Shown piece by piece: positions 35,848-45,068 of a stretch of DNA of 64,000 bases. The stretch comes from Burkholderia thailandensis E264. GTDB taxonomy: Bacteria > Pseudomonadota > Gammaproteobacteria > Burkholderiales > Burkholderiaceae. The notes beneath the pieces were generated by a model. The model ran no database searches. It saw only the letters and a list, made by a program, of their open reading frames with translations, and was not told where the DNA came from. The position numbers and the translations under genes were made by a program. The first letter of the stretch is position 1. Every line of letters starts with the position of its first letter. The DNA is taken from assembly GCF_000012365.1 (NCBI RefSeq), contig NC_007651.1, positions 1,550,001 through 1,614,000 on the forward strand, written 5' to 3'.

Positions 35848-37365
35848 ATGAGTGAGCCGATCCGTTTCTATCATCGCCGGGCGATCCGCGAAGTCAGCGG
35901 CGCGGACGTGACCCGCACGGTGCTCCAGTACCTGCGCGAGGACGCGCATTGCACCGGCACGAAGGAAGGCTGCGCGGAGGGCGACTGCGGCGCGTGCACG
36001 GTCGTCGTCGGCGAGCTGAACGAGGCGGGCGGCGTCGCGTTCAAGGCGGTCAACGCGTGCATCCAGTTCCTGCCGACGCTCGACGGCCGCGCGCTCTTCA
36101 CCGTCGAGGACCTGCGCCAGCCGGACGGCGCGCTGCATCCGGTGCAGGACGCGCTCGTCGAATGTCACGGCTCGCAGTGCGGCTTCTGCACGCCGGGCTT
36201 CGCGATGTCGATGTGGGCGCTCTACGAGCAGCACGGGCACGACGCGCAGCGCGCCGATCGCACGACGCCGTCGCGCGCGCAGATCGCCGACGCGCTCACC
36301 GGCAACCTGTGCCGCTGCACCGGCTATCGGCCGATCGTCGACGCGGCCGTGCGAATGTTCGACGCGCCGCCGCCGAAGGTTCCCGTCGACGTCGCCGCGC
36401 TCGCACGCACGCTGCAGGCGCTGCGCCGCGACGACACGTTCCACTACGCGCACGCGGGCCAGGCGTTCGACGCGCCGCGCACGCTCGACGCGCTCGCGCG
36501 GCTGAAGGCCGAGAAGCCCGCCGCGCGCGTGCTCGCGGGCAGCACCGATGTCGGCCTGTGGGTGACGAAGCAACTGCGCGATCTGGGCGACGTGCTGTAT
36601 GTCGGCCAGGTGCCCGAGCTGCGCCGCATCGTCGAGCGCGACGACTGGATCGAGATCGGCGCGGGTGCGACGCTCGAGGCCGCGTATGCGGCGCTCGCCG
36701 CGCACTATCCGGAGCTCGCCGAGATGTGGAAGCGCTTCGCGTCGCTGCCGATCCGCAACGCGGGGACGATCGGCGGCAACGTCGCGAACGGCTCGCCGAT
36801 CGGCGATTCGATGCCGGGCCTGATCGCGCTCGGCGCGCGGGTCGTGCTGCGCGGCGGCGACGCGACGCGCGAGCTGCCGCTCGAGGATCTGTACGTCGGC
36901 TATCAGAAGAAGGACATGGCCGAGCACGAGCTTGTCGTCGCGCTGAAGGTGCCCACGCGCACCGGCGCGCGCGCGAACCTGCGGTTTCGCACGTACAAGC
37001 TGTCGAAGCGCTTCGACTCCGACATCTCGGCCGTTTGCGCGGCGTTCGCGTTCGTTGCCGACGGCGACGCGATCCGCGCGCCGCGCATCGCGTTCGGCGG
37101 GATGGCCGCGACGCCGAAGCGTGCATTGCGCGCGGAAGCCGCGCTCGCCGACGCCGTTTGGGACGAGGCCGCCGCGCTCGCCGCGATGCGCGCGCTCGGC
37201 GACGACTACGCGCCGCTCACCGACATGCGCGCGACGCGCGCGTATCGGCTCGAGACCGCGAAGAACCTGCTGTACCGCTTCTGGCTGGAGACCCGCCCGC
37301 TCGATCCGCTGCCCGCGTCGGCCGTGAACGTGCGCGAAGTCGCCGCCGAGCCGGCCGCTTCCTGA
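35848..37365 (+). CDS. xdhA: Xanthine dehydrogenase small subunit (Fe-S/FAD)
   Basis: 505 residues. Plant-type [2Fe-2S] ligands Cys42, Cys47, Cys50 and Cys71 are followed by a second cluster domain with QCGFCTPGF and NLCRCTGY. An FAD-binding domain (about 195-380, LAGSTDVGLWVTKQLRDL, AGTIGGNVANGSPIGDSMP) and CO-dehydrogenase flavoprotein C-terminal domain (about 390-490) complete it. With XdhB it oxidises hypoxanthine and xanthine to urate using NAD. An ATG at 35827 is an alternative start. Upstream is a probable shared operator. Confidence 0.95.
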   Translation: MSEPIRFYHRRAIREVSGADVTRTVLQYLREDAHCTGTKEGCAEGDCGACTVVVGELNEAGGVAFKAVNACIQFLPTLDGRALFTVEDLRQPDGALHPVQDALVECHGSQCGFCTPGFAMSMWALYEQHGHDAQRADRTTPSRAQIADALTGNLCRCTGYRPIVDAAVRMFDAPPPKVPVDVAALARTLQALRRDDTFHYAHAGQAFDAPRTLDALARLKAEKPAARVLAGSTDVGLWVTKQLRDLGDVLYVGQVPELRRIVERDDWIEIGAGATLEAAYAALAAHYPELAEMWKRFASLPIRNAGTIGGNVANGSPIGDSMPGLIALGARVVLRGGDATRELPLEDLYVGYQKKDMAEHELVVALKVPTRTGARANLRFRTYKLSKRFDSDISAVCAAFAFVADGDAIRAPRIAFGGMAATPKRALRAEAALADAVWDEAAALAAMRALGDDYAPLTDMRATRAYRLETAKNLLYRFWLETRPLDPLPASAVNVREVAAEPAAS

Positions 37366-37395
37366 CCGATCGACGCCCAGCGGAGCCATCGCATC

Positions 37396-39759
37396 ATGAA
37401 TCAGCAAGCCGAACCTTTCCTGAGCGTCGCAGCGAACGCCGAGCGCGACGCGTTCAAGCAAGTCCACGTGTCGCGTCCGCATGAATCCGCGCATCTGCAC
37501 GTGAGCGGACGCGCGACCTACACCGACGACATCCCGCTCGTCGCCGGCACGCTGCACGCGGCGCTCGGCCTGTCCGCGAAGCCGCACGCGAGGATCGCGT
37601 CGATGCGGCTCGACGCGGTGCGCGCGGCGGCGGGCGTCGTCGCGGTGCTGACCGCGGCCGACATTCCGGGCGCGAACGATTGCGGGCCGATCGTCCATGA
37701 CGATCCGGTGCTCGCCGACGGCGTCGTTCAGTACGTCGGGCAGCCGATGTTCGTCGTCGTCGCGGCGTCGCACGACGCCGCGCGCCGCGCCGCGCGCCTC
37801 GCGCAGATCGAATACGAAGCGTTGCCGGCGATCCTGACCGCGCAGGCGGCGCGCGCGGCCGATTCGTACGTGCTGCCGCCGATGACGCTCGCGCGCGGCG
37901 ACGCGGCCGAACGGATCGCGCGCGCCGTGCATCGCGACGCGGGCGAGCTGACGCTCGGCGGGCAGGAGCAGTTCTATCTCGAAGGGCAGATCGCCTACGC
38001 GGTGCCGAAAGAAGACGGCGCGATGCACGTGTACAGCTCGACGCAGCATCCGAGCGAGATGCAGCACCTCGTCGCGCACGTGCTGGGGCTCGCGTCGCAC
38101 GACGTGCTCGTCGAATGCCGGCGCATGGGCGGCGGCTTCGGCGGCAAGGAATCGCAATCGGGCCTGTTCGCGTGCTGCGCCGCGCTCGCCGCCTGGAAGC
38201 TGCAGTGCCCGGTGAAGCTGCGCCCCGATCGCGACGACGACATGATGATCACCGGCAAGCGGCACGATTTCCATTATCGCTACGACGTCGGCTACGACGA
38301 CGCGGGCGTGATCGAGGGCGTCTCGGTCGACATGACGTCGCGCTGCGGCTTTTCCGCCGATCTGTCGGGGCCCGTGATGACGCGCGCCGTGTGCCACTTC
38401 GACAACGCGTACTGGCTGCCCGACGTGTCGATCGTCGGCCGATGCGGGAAGACGAACACGCAGTCGAACACCGCGTTTCGCGGCTTCGGCGGCCCGCAGG
38501 GCGCGTTCGCGATCGAGTACATCATCGACAGCGTCGCGCGCGCGCTCGGCCGCGATCCGCTCGACGTGCGCCGCGCGAACCTGTACGGCAAGACCGAGCG
38601 CAACGTGACGCCCTACGGGCAGACGATCGAGGACAACGTGCTGCCCGAGCTGATCGCCGAGCTCGAGGCGACGAGCGCGTATCGCGCGCGCCGCGCGGCG
38701 ACGCGCGCGTTCAACGCGGCGAGCCCGGTGCTGAAGAAGGGCATCGCGCTCACGCCGGTGAAGTTCGGCATCGCGTTCAACGTCACGCATTTCAACCAGG
38801 CGGGCGCGCTCGTCCACATCTACACCGACGGCTCGATCCTCGTGAACCACGGCGGCACCGAGATGGGCCAGGGGCTCAACACGAAGGTCGCGCAGGTCGT
38901 CGCGCACGAACTCGGCGTGGACTTCGCGCGGATTCGCGTGACGGCGACCGACACGAGCAAGGTCGCGAACACGTCGGCGACGGCGGCGTCGACGGGCTCG
39001 GACCTGAACGGCAAGGCCGCGCAGGACGCCGCGCGCCAGTTGCGCGAGCGGCTTGCCGCGTTCGCGGCCGAGCATTTCGGCGGCGGCAACGCGCGAGCGG
39101 CGGACGTGCGCTTCGCGCGCGACGAGGTGCGCGTCGGCGAGACGGCCGTGCCGTTCGAGGCGCTCGCCGCGCAGGCGTATCGCGCGCGCGTGCAGCTGTG
39201 GTCGGACGGCTTCTATGCGACGCCGAAGCTGCACTGGGATCAGGCGACGCTGCGCGGGCGGCCGTTCTTCTACTACGCGTACGGCGCGGCGGTGTCGGAA
39301 GTCGTCGTCGATACGCTGACGGGCGAGATGCGCGTGTTGCGCGCGGATGCGCTGCATGACGTCGGCGCGTCGCTGAATCCGGCGCTCGACATCGGGCAGG
39401 TCGAGGGCGCGTTCATCCAGGGGATGGGGTGGCTCACGACCGAGGAATTGTGGTGGAACGATGGCGGCAAGCTGATGACGCACGCACCGTCGACCTACAA
39501 GATTCCGACCGTCAACGATTGTCCGCCGGATTTCCGCGTGAAGCTGTTCGACAACCGCAACGCGGAGGACAGCATTCACCGGTCGAAGGCCGTCGGCGAG
39601 CCGCCGCTGTTGCTGCCGTTCTCGGTGTTCTTCGCGATCCGCGACGCGGTTGCGGCGGTGGGCGATTACGCGATCAATCCGCCGCTCGCCGCGCCCGCGA
39701 CGGGCGAGTCGATCCTGCGCGCGGTGCAGGCGGTGCGCGCCGCGCGGGCGGGCGCGTGA
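37396..39759 (+). CDS. xdhB: Xanthine dehydrogenase large subunit (molybdopterin)
   Basis: 787 residues. Aldehyde oxidase/xanthine dehydrogenase a/b hammerhead domain (about 30-140) and molybdopterin-binding domain (about 160-760), with GGGFGGKESQ, FRGFGGPQ, GGTEMGQGLNTK and the catalytic-base glutamate in KAVGEPPLLLPFS near residue 737. It lies 30 bases after xdhA. The usual third gene, xdhC (cofactor insertion), is not downstream: the next gene is a binding protein 373 bases away. Confidence 0.96.
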   Translation: MNQQAEPFLSVAANAERDAFKQVHVSRPHESAHLHVSGRATYTDDIPLVAGTLHAALGLSAKPHARIASMRLDAVRAAAGVVAVLTAADIPGANDCGPIVHDDPVLADGVVQYVGQPMFVVVAASHDAARRAARLAQIEYEALPAILTAQAARAADSYVLPPMTLARGDAAERIARAVHRDAGELTLGGQEQFYLEGQIAYAVPKEDGAMHVYSSTQHPSEMQHLVAHVLGLASHDVLVECRRMGGGFGGKESQSGLFACCAALAAWKLQCPVKLRPDRDDDMMITGKRHDFHYRYDVGYDDAGVIEGVSVDMTSRCGFSADLSGPVMTRAVCHFDNAYWLPDVSIVGRCGKTNTQSNTAFRGFGGPQGAFAIEYIIDSVARALGRDPLDVRRANLYGKTERNVTPYGQTIEDNVLPELIAELEATSAYRARRAATRAFNAASPVLKKGIALTPVKFGIAFNVTHFNQAGALVHIYTDGSILVNHGGTEMGQGLNTKVAQVVAHELGVDFARIRVTATDTSKVANTSATAASTGSDLNGKAAQDAARQLRERLAAFAAEHFGGGNARAADVRFARDEVRVGETAVPFEALAAQAYRARVQLWSDGFYATPKLHWDQATLRGRPFFYYAYGAAVSEVVVDTLTGEMRVLRADALHDVGASLNPALDIGQVEGAFIQGMGWLTTEELWWNDGGKLMTHAPSTYKIPTVNDCPPDFRVKLFDNRNAEDSIHRSKAVGEPPLLLPFSVFFAIRDAVAAVGDYAINPPLAAPATGESILRAVQAVRAARAGA

Positions 39760-40132
39760 TGCGGGGCGGGGGCGCGGCGGAGGGCGTGGGCGGCGCGCGT
39801 CGGCGCATGCGGCAAGCACGGTCAGCAGGGAAAGCGCGACAGCCGCAAGGCTTAGGAGACGCGCGGTGAGACGGTTGCCGCATCGCGTCGTTTGCGCCGC
39901 ATCGTGACGCGCCGTCTCGCATTGCATTGCGTCGCGCCGCATCGCGTCCGTGCATTTCGCGTCCGCCGCGCGAATGGCGCGCCAGGCGGCGAGCGGCGAG
40001 CGGCGAATGGCAAGGCGGCAAGCGTTCTCCAAAGTGAACCGTTCCGTACAAACCTGCACTTTTCAGCGGAACTGGTTTCCGCGAAGATGATCGTCGCTTT
40101 CTCCCCAACCTCGATCGAAAACGACGACAACG
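39760..40132. other. Intergenic region between xdhB and the ModA-like gene
   Basis: 373 bases without a gene, where xdhC would be expected. It holds many short GCATCGCG/GCATTGCG near-repeats (39890-39960), three perfect GCGGCGA repeats at 39986-40006 and an inverted repeat GCGGAA-N5-TTCCGC at 40066-40082, 50 bases before the next start. Composition is more repetitive than the flanks. Confidence 0.55.
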
Positions 40133-40915
40133 ATGAGACATACCCTGACGAAGCGCATCGGCGCCGCGCTGCTGGCCGCAGCCGCCGCGCTCGCGCAAGC
40201 GCATGCGGCCGAACTGCACGTGATGAATTCCGGCGGCTTCACGGCCGCGTACCAATTGCTCGCGCCGAAGTTCGAAGCGGCGACGGGCAACAGGCTCGAC
40301 ATCGCGTACGGCCCGTCGATGGGCGCGACGCCCGAGGCGATTCCGAACCGGCTCGCGCGCGGCGAGCCGGCCGACGTCGTGATCATGGTCGGCTATGCGC
40401 TCGACAAGCTGATCCGCGAGGGCAAGGTCGAGCCGGGCTCGCGCGTCGAGCTCGCGGATTCGCGGATCGGCGCGGTCGTGCGCGCGGGCGAGCCCGCCCC
40501 CGACATCGGCACGCCCGCCGCGCTGAAGGCCGCGTTGCTGCAAGCGAAGTCGGTCGCGTACTCGGACAGCGCGAGCGGCGTCTATGTACAGAACGAGCTG
40601 TTCAAGCGGCTCGGCGTCGAGGCGGAGGTTAAGCCGAAGGCAACGATGGTGCCGCGCGTGCCGGTTGCGTCGAAGGTCGCCGACGGCACCTATGCGCTCG
40701 GCTTCCAGCAGGTGAGCGAGCTGCTGCCGGTGCCGGGCGTGACGTTCGTCGGCAAGCTCCCGGAGCCGCTGCAATCGGTCACGCGCTTCGCGGGCGGGAT
40801 TCCGGTCGGCGCGAAGCGTCCGCGCGAGGCGCGCGCGCTGCTCGACTATCTGGCGTCTCCGGCTTCTGCCGACGACGTGCGCAAGACGGGGCTCGACCCG
40901 GTGCCGGCGCGCTGA
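40133..40915 (+). CDS. ModA-like periplasmic substrate-binding protein, orphan
   Basis: 260 residues with a Sec signal peptide (cleavage after AQAHAA near 25). The mature part has the ModA/SBP_bac_11 pattern: ELHVMNSGGFTAAYQLLAPKFE, PADVVIMVG, LEAAARALLDYL-type C-terminal helix (PREARALLDYLASPASADDV). Family members bind oxyanions such as molybdate, but no ABC permease or ATPase gene is adjacent. Its position after the molybdoenzyme genes xdhAB is suggestive; the ligand is not determined. An inverted repeat lies upstream. Confidence 0.75.
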   Translation: MRHTLTKRIGAALLAAAAALAQAHAAELHVMNSGGFTAAYQLLAPKFEAATGNRLDIAYGPSMGATPEAIPNRLARGEPADVVIMVGYALDKLIREGKVEPGSRVELADSRIGAVVRAGEPAPDIGTPAALKAALLQAKSVAYSDSASGVYVQNELFKRLGVEAEVKPKATMVPRVPVASKVADGTYALGFQQVSELLPVPGVTFVGKLPEPLQSVTRFAGGIPVGAKRPREARALLDYLASPASADDVRKTGLDPVPAR

Positions 40916-41104
40916 TCCGCGGCTTGGCCGGGCGCGGCGGCGCGCGCCGCGCGACGATCGCCGCGCGCCGCGCGACGGGCGATACGCGGCGTGAAACGTC
41001 TTCGCCGGTTGCCGGCAGATGGCCGGTCGCATGCGGCGTCGGACGCGCGCTTCGCGTAAACTCGCGATTTCGCGCGCTGTCCGGCGCGTCAACGAGGGAG
41101 ATCC

Positions 41105-41509
41105 ATGCAAGCGCATCAACCGTATTTCGACGAAATCGCTGCCGGCTGCGACGCGATCGGCAATTGGCTCTCGGGTGACGTGTCCGGGCCCGCGGCGCTC
41201 GATGCGCTGATGGCGCGCTTCGCGCCGCATTTCACGATGATCGGCACGGACGGCGCCGCCTACGATCGCGCCGCCACGCGCGCGCTGTTCGCGCGGCTCG
41301 CCGGCTGCAAGCCCGGCCTGAAGATCGCGTTTTCGGAGATGCATGCGCTCGTCGCGGACGCGGCGCACGGCGTCATCAGCTACTGCGAGTTCCAAACCGA
41401 CACGACGGGCGCGTTGCCGACGCGCCGCTCGACCGCCGTGTTCGAGCGCGACCCGCAGACGGGCGCGGTGCGCTGGACGCATCTGCAGGAGACGTTCTGC
41501 GCGGCGTGA
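41105..41509 (+). CDS. SnoaL/NTF2-like small protein
   Basis: 134 residues, predicted cone-like NTF2 fold: helical start (YFDEIAAGCDAIGNWLSG), FAPHFTMIGTDGAAYDRAATRALFARLAG, and strands ending RWTHLQETFC. The length and pattern fit DUF4440/SnoaL-like proteins. No conserved catalytic residue can be named. It stands alone between the binding protein and the TonB receptor cluster, with a GGGAG ribosome site. Confidence 0.7.
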   Translation: MQAHQPYFDEIAAGCDAIGNWLSGDVSGPAALDALMARFAPHFTMIGTDGAAYDRAATRALFARLAGCKPGLKIAFSEMHALVADAAHGVISYCEFQTDTTGALPTRRSTAVFERDPQTGAVRWTHLQETFCAA

Positions 41510-41657
41510 ATCATCCGCGCCAATGCGCGCGCGGTTCTCTCGCCGCATGCCGTTCGCATTTCAATCCGGGCGGCGCGTGCCGGTCCGGCAAGCGCCGATC
41601 GACCAGCGCTGAACGCGCGGGCCGCCTCGATCCTGCCGATCCTCGCTGCAAAAGTCG

Positions 41658-41676
41658 GATGATATGTTATATCATC
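41658..41676. promoter_or_regulatory. Inverted repeat upstream of the TonB-ABC cluster, Zur-box-like
   Basis: GATGATAT and ATATCATC flank GTT in a perfect 8-3-8 repeat. An overlapping ATGTTATATCAT matches its own reverse complement at 10 of 12 bases and resembles the ATGTTATAACAT core of proteobacterial Zur boxes. It is an AT-rich island in GC-rich surroundings, about 290 bases before the receptor start. Fur-like control is a rival reading. Confidence 0.6.
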
Positions 41677-41961
41677 GTCCCCGCTGTGTAGGCGAACCGT
41701 AAGCCGTCGCGATTCGATCGTGACGTGCGCGTGGCGCCTGCGTCCAGCCGTGCGTGCGCGACGCCGATGCAAGCGGGACCCGGGTCCTCGCATGCCGATG
41801 ATCGGCGTTCGGCCGCGCGCGCGATGCCATCGAGGTTGCGGGAGTCGACGAGCAGTGAACAGAGCGAAGCGGGCGGGAAACGTTCGGGGCCGCGTGGCGC
41901 CGACGACAGTGGAGCGTGCGGCGTGCGCTCGGGCGGGGGCGGTGGACGAGGCAATCCGTCG

Positions 41962-44235
41962 ATGAGCCGGGCGCAGCATGCACCGTCGCGCCGTCGCGCG
42001 TTCGAGCGCAGCTTCGCGGCGGCGGCCGCCCGCGCCGCTCACGGCGCGCCTGCCGCGCATGGCCCGCACGCGTGCCTCGCCGCCGCGTCGCGTCGCTCGA
42101 CGGCCGTCGAGCGCTGCGTCACCGCGCTCGCGTGCGCGGTGACGGCGTCCGGCGCGCTCGCCGCCGACGCGGACCCGGCCGAATCCGCGCGCGACCCGCA
42201 TCGCGAACTGCCGACCGTGCGCGTGACGAGCGACGCGGCGCACGCATCGCCGCTGTCCACGCCGCTCACGGCCGGCTCGCGCCTGAAGCTCGCGAGCCTC
42301 GACATGCCCGCGAGCGTCGAGGCGATCACGTCCGGGCAGATGGCCGCGCGCGGCGATCGCACGATCGTCGACGCCGTCACGCGCGCGACGGGCTTCAGCA
42401 CGGCCGCGGCGCCCGGCAACGGCGGCACGGCGCTCAGCGTGCGCGGCTTCGCCGGCCAGGAATCGGTGACGACGCTCGTCGACGGCGTGCGTCTCTACCC
42501 CGGCGCGGGCACCGTCACGTTCCCGTTCTCGACGTGGTCCGCCGAGCGCATCGAGGTGCTGCGCGGGCCGGCGTCGGTGCTGCACGGCGAAGGGGCGATC
42601 GGCGGCGTCGTCGATGTCGTGACCCGGCGCCCGCGCCGCGAACGATCGACGACGCTGCAGGCGAGCATCGGCACGCAAGGCGAAAAGCGCGTGGCGCTCG
42701 ACACGACGGGCGCGCTCGGCCCGCGTCTTTCTTATCGTTTCCATCTGAGCGACGAGCGCACGCGCGGCTTCGTCGAGCGCGGCGACGCGCACGCGACGGC
42801 CGTCGGCGGCGCGCTGAAGCTCGATGTCGATTCGCGTTTGTCGATTACGCTCGATTACGACTACGGCCGCCAGAAGCCGGCGACCTATTTCGGCGTGCCG
42901 GCGGCGAACGGCGTGCTCGACCGCGCGCTGCGCGAGCGCAACTACAACGTCGGCGACGCGACGATCGCTTACCACGATACCTGGACGCGGCTTGCCGCGA
43001 CCTATCGCGCGGGCAACGGCGTGACGCTCGACGCCCAGCTCTACTATCTCGCGACGCGCCGCCATTGGCGCAACGCGGAATCGTACGCGCTCGACGCGGC
43101 GGCGCGCACCGTCGCGCGCAGCGACTATCTCGAGATCTTCCATCGCGAGCGGCAGTTCGGCGAGCGCTTCACCGCACGCATCGATTCGCGCGTGTTCGGC
43201 CGCGCGAACCGCCTCGTGGTCGGCGCCGAGTTCAACCAGATCGCGTTCGACGGCGCGAACAACGCGCCGTATCGCGGCGAATCGACCGTCGCCGCCGCCG
43301 GCTTCGATCCCGGCGCGTTCGCGAGCCCCGATCCGACGCTGCCGCGCTTTCGCACGCGCACGCATCAGGCGGCGGCGTTCATCGAGAACCGGCTCGAGGT
43401 CCTGCCGCGGCTCGCGTGGGTGAGCGGGCTGCGTTACGACCATCTGTCGTTTCACCGCGACGATCTGGTCGCGGGCGGCGCGTTCGACAAGACGTTCGCG
43501 CACACCGGCTGGCGCAGCGGGCTCGTCTACGAGATCGCGCCGGGCCTGACCGCGTACGCGCAATACACGACGGGCGCGGAGGGCGTGGGCTCGCTCGTCA
43601 CGCTGCCGGCGTCGCAGGCGAACTACACGCTCGCGACCGGGCGCCAATGGGAAGCGGGCGTCAAGCACGAGATCGACGACGCTCGCGCGTACTGGACGCT
43701 CGCCGTCTACGACATCGTCAAGCGCGGCCTCGTCAGCGTCGACCCGCTGAATCCGGCGCGCGCGCAGCAGATCGGCCGCCAGTCGTCGCGCGGCGTCGAA
43801 CTCGCGGGCGGCGTGCGTCTGCCGGGCGGCGTGACGATCGACGCAAACGCGGCGTTGCTGCGCGCGCGTTACGACGCGTTCGGCCAGCGCGTCGGCGACA
43901 CGGTCGTGCAGCGCGCGGGCAACGTGCCGCACGACATCGCGCGGCAGACCGCGAACCTGTGGATCGGCTGGGCGTTCGCGCCAGGCTGGCGCGCGAATGC
44001 GGGCTTGCGTTACGTCGGCCGTCGCTACGGCGACGACGCGAACCGCGTGCCGGTGCCGTCGTACACGGTGTTCGACGCGTCGCTCGCGTGGCAGGCGACG
44101 CGCGACGTCGGCCTCGCGCTCTACGCGCGCAACCTTGCGAACCGTACGTACGCGGCGTCGACGTCGAACGGCGGCGCGCAATGGCTGCTCGGCCCGTCGC
44201 GTTCGGCCGAGCTCGTCGCGACGCTGCGCTTCTAG
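41962..44235 (+). CDS. TonB-dependent outer-membrane receptor, probably for a metal chelate
   Basis: 757 residues from the ATG at 41962; upstream codons in the same frame look like leader. The N-terminus is long and low-complexity, with a signal-like core CVTALACAVTASGALA ending near residue 65. A TonB-box-like ELPTVRVTSDA follows, then the plug (about 90-215: MPASVEAITSGQMA, LSVRGFAGQESVTTLVDGVRL, EVLRGPASVLHGEGAIGGVVDVVT) and a barrel to the terminal Phe (ELVATLRF). The plug is of the siderophore-receptor type. It starts a four-gene uptake operon; no B12 riboswitch is upstream. Confidence 0.9.
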   Translation: MSRAQHAPSRRRAFERSFAAAAARAAHGAPAAHGPHACLAAASRRSTAVERCVTALACAVTASGALAADADPAESARDPHRELPTVRVTSDAAHASPLSTPLTAGSRLKLASLDMPASVEAITSGQMAARGDRTIVDAVTRATGFSTAAAPGNGGTALSVRGFAGQESVTTLVDGVRLYPGAGTVTFPFSTWSAERIEVLRGPASVLHGEGAIGGVVDVVTRRPRRERSTTLQASIGTQGEKRVALDTTGALGPRLSYRFHLSDERTRGFVERGDAHATAVGGALKLDVDSRLSITLDYDYGRQKPATYFGVPAANGVLDRALRERNYNVGDATIAYHDTWTRLAATYRAGNGVTLDAQLYYLATRRHWRNAESYALDAAARTVARSDYLEIFHRERQFGERFTARIDSRVFGRANRLVVGAEFNQIAFDGANNAPYRGESTVAAAGFDPGAFASPDPTLPRFRTRTHQAAAFIENRLEVLPRLAWVSGLRYDHLSFHRDDLVAGGAFDKTFAHTGWRSGLVYEIAPGLTAYAQYTTGAEGVGSLVTLPASQANYTLATGRQWEAGVKHEIDDARAYWTLAVYDIVKRGLVSVDPLNPARAQQIGRQSSRGVELAGGVRLPGGVTIDANAALLRARYDAFGQRVGDTVVQRAGNVPHDIARQTANLWIGWAFAPGWRANAGLRYVGRRYGDDANRVPVPSYTVFDASLAWQATRDVGLALYARNLANRTYAASTSNGGAQWLLGPSRSAELVATLRF

Positions 44236-44270
44236 CGCGGCGGCGCATCCCGACGCTCGACGACGCACGC

Positions 44271-45068
44271 ATGCCCATGTCCGCGACCCTCGACATCGAA
44301 CGCCTGAGCTGGTCGCCCGCCGGCGCGGGCGCGTTGCTGCGCGAACTGTCGCTGACGGTGCGCGCGGGTGAGCTCGCGGGCCTCATCGGCCCGAACGGCA
44401 GCGGCAAGACGAGCGCGCTGCGCTGCGCGTTCCGTTTCGCGCGGCCGCATGCCGGCACCGTGACGCTCGATGGGCGGGACGTGTGGCGCGCGCCGCCGCG
44501 CTGGAGCGCGCAGCGCATCGCGGTGCTGCAGCAGGAGGCGCCGGACGATTTCGGGCTGACGGTCGAGGAGCTCGCGCGCATGGGCCGCACGCCGCACAAG
44601 CGCCTGTTCGACGCGGACACCGCGGACGATGCGCGCGTCGTCGAAGCCGCGCTGCGCGACGTCGATCTGTGGGCGCTGCGCGAGCGGGGCTTCGCGTCGT
44701 TGTCGGGCGGCGAGAAGCAGCGCGCGCTGCTCGCGCGCGCGCTCGTCCAGCAGCCGGCGCTGCTGCTGCTCGATGAACCGACCAATCATCTCGACGTGCG
44801 CCATCAGCTCGAACTGCTCGCGCGCGTGCGCGCGCTGCGCGTGACGACGCTCGCGACGATCCACGATCTGAACCTCGCCGCCGCGTACTGCGACCGGCTG
44901 CACGTGCTCGCGGGCGGGCGCATCGTCGCGAGCGGCGCGCCCGCCGACGTGCTGACGCGCGCGCTCATCGCCGACGTGTTCGGCGTCGACGCGATCGTCG
45001 ACGCGCACCCGGTATCGGGGCGACCGCGCGTCACGCTGATCTATCCGGAGGATGCCGAACGATGTTGA
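44271..45068 (+). CDS. ABC transporter ATPase (FecE/BtuD type)
   Basis: 265 residues. Walker A GPNGSGKTS (about 40-48), Q-loop AVLQQEAPDDFGLTVEELARMGRTPHK, signature LSGGEKQRALLARAL, Walker B LLLLDEPTNHLD and the H-loop in ATIHDLNLAAAYCDRL are all intact. EELARMGRTPHK is typical of iron-chelate/B12 importers. It lies 35 bases after the receptor and overlaps the binding-protein gene by 7 bases. An ATG at 44277 is an alternative start. Confidence 0.94.
   Translation: MPMSATLDIERLSWSPAGAGALLRELSLTVRAGELAGLIGPNGSGKTSALRCAFRFARPHAGTVTLDGRDVWRAPPRWSAQRIAVLQQEAPDDFGLTVEELARMGRTPHKRLFDADTADDARVVEAALRDVDLWALRERGFASLSGGEKQRALLARALVQQPALLLLDEPTNHLDVRHQLELLARVRALRVTTLATIHDLNLAAAYCDRLHVLAGGRIVASGAPADVLTRALIADVFGVDAIVDAHPVSGRPRVTLIYPEDAERC

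Noticed and set aside
39890..39960. CRISPR-like array of GCATCGCG near-repeats
   Set aside because: Units are too short and irregular, with no spacers and no cas genes.
35698..40059. 1453-codon open frame on the minus strand opposite xdhA-xdhB
   Set aside because: Arg/Asp/His-rich shadow of GC-rich coding DNA; no domain, and the plus strand encodes two complete conserved proteins.
41510..41724. Cobalamin riboswitch before the TonB receptor
   Set aside because: Searched by eye for the GCCACTG core and found none; an AT-rich inverted repeat is there instead.
41725..41961. 79-codon N-terminal extension of the TonB receptor
   Set aside because: Low-complexity, no signal peptide at its start, and would overlap the promoter region.
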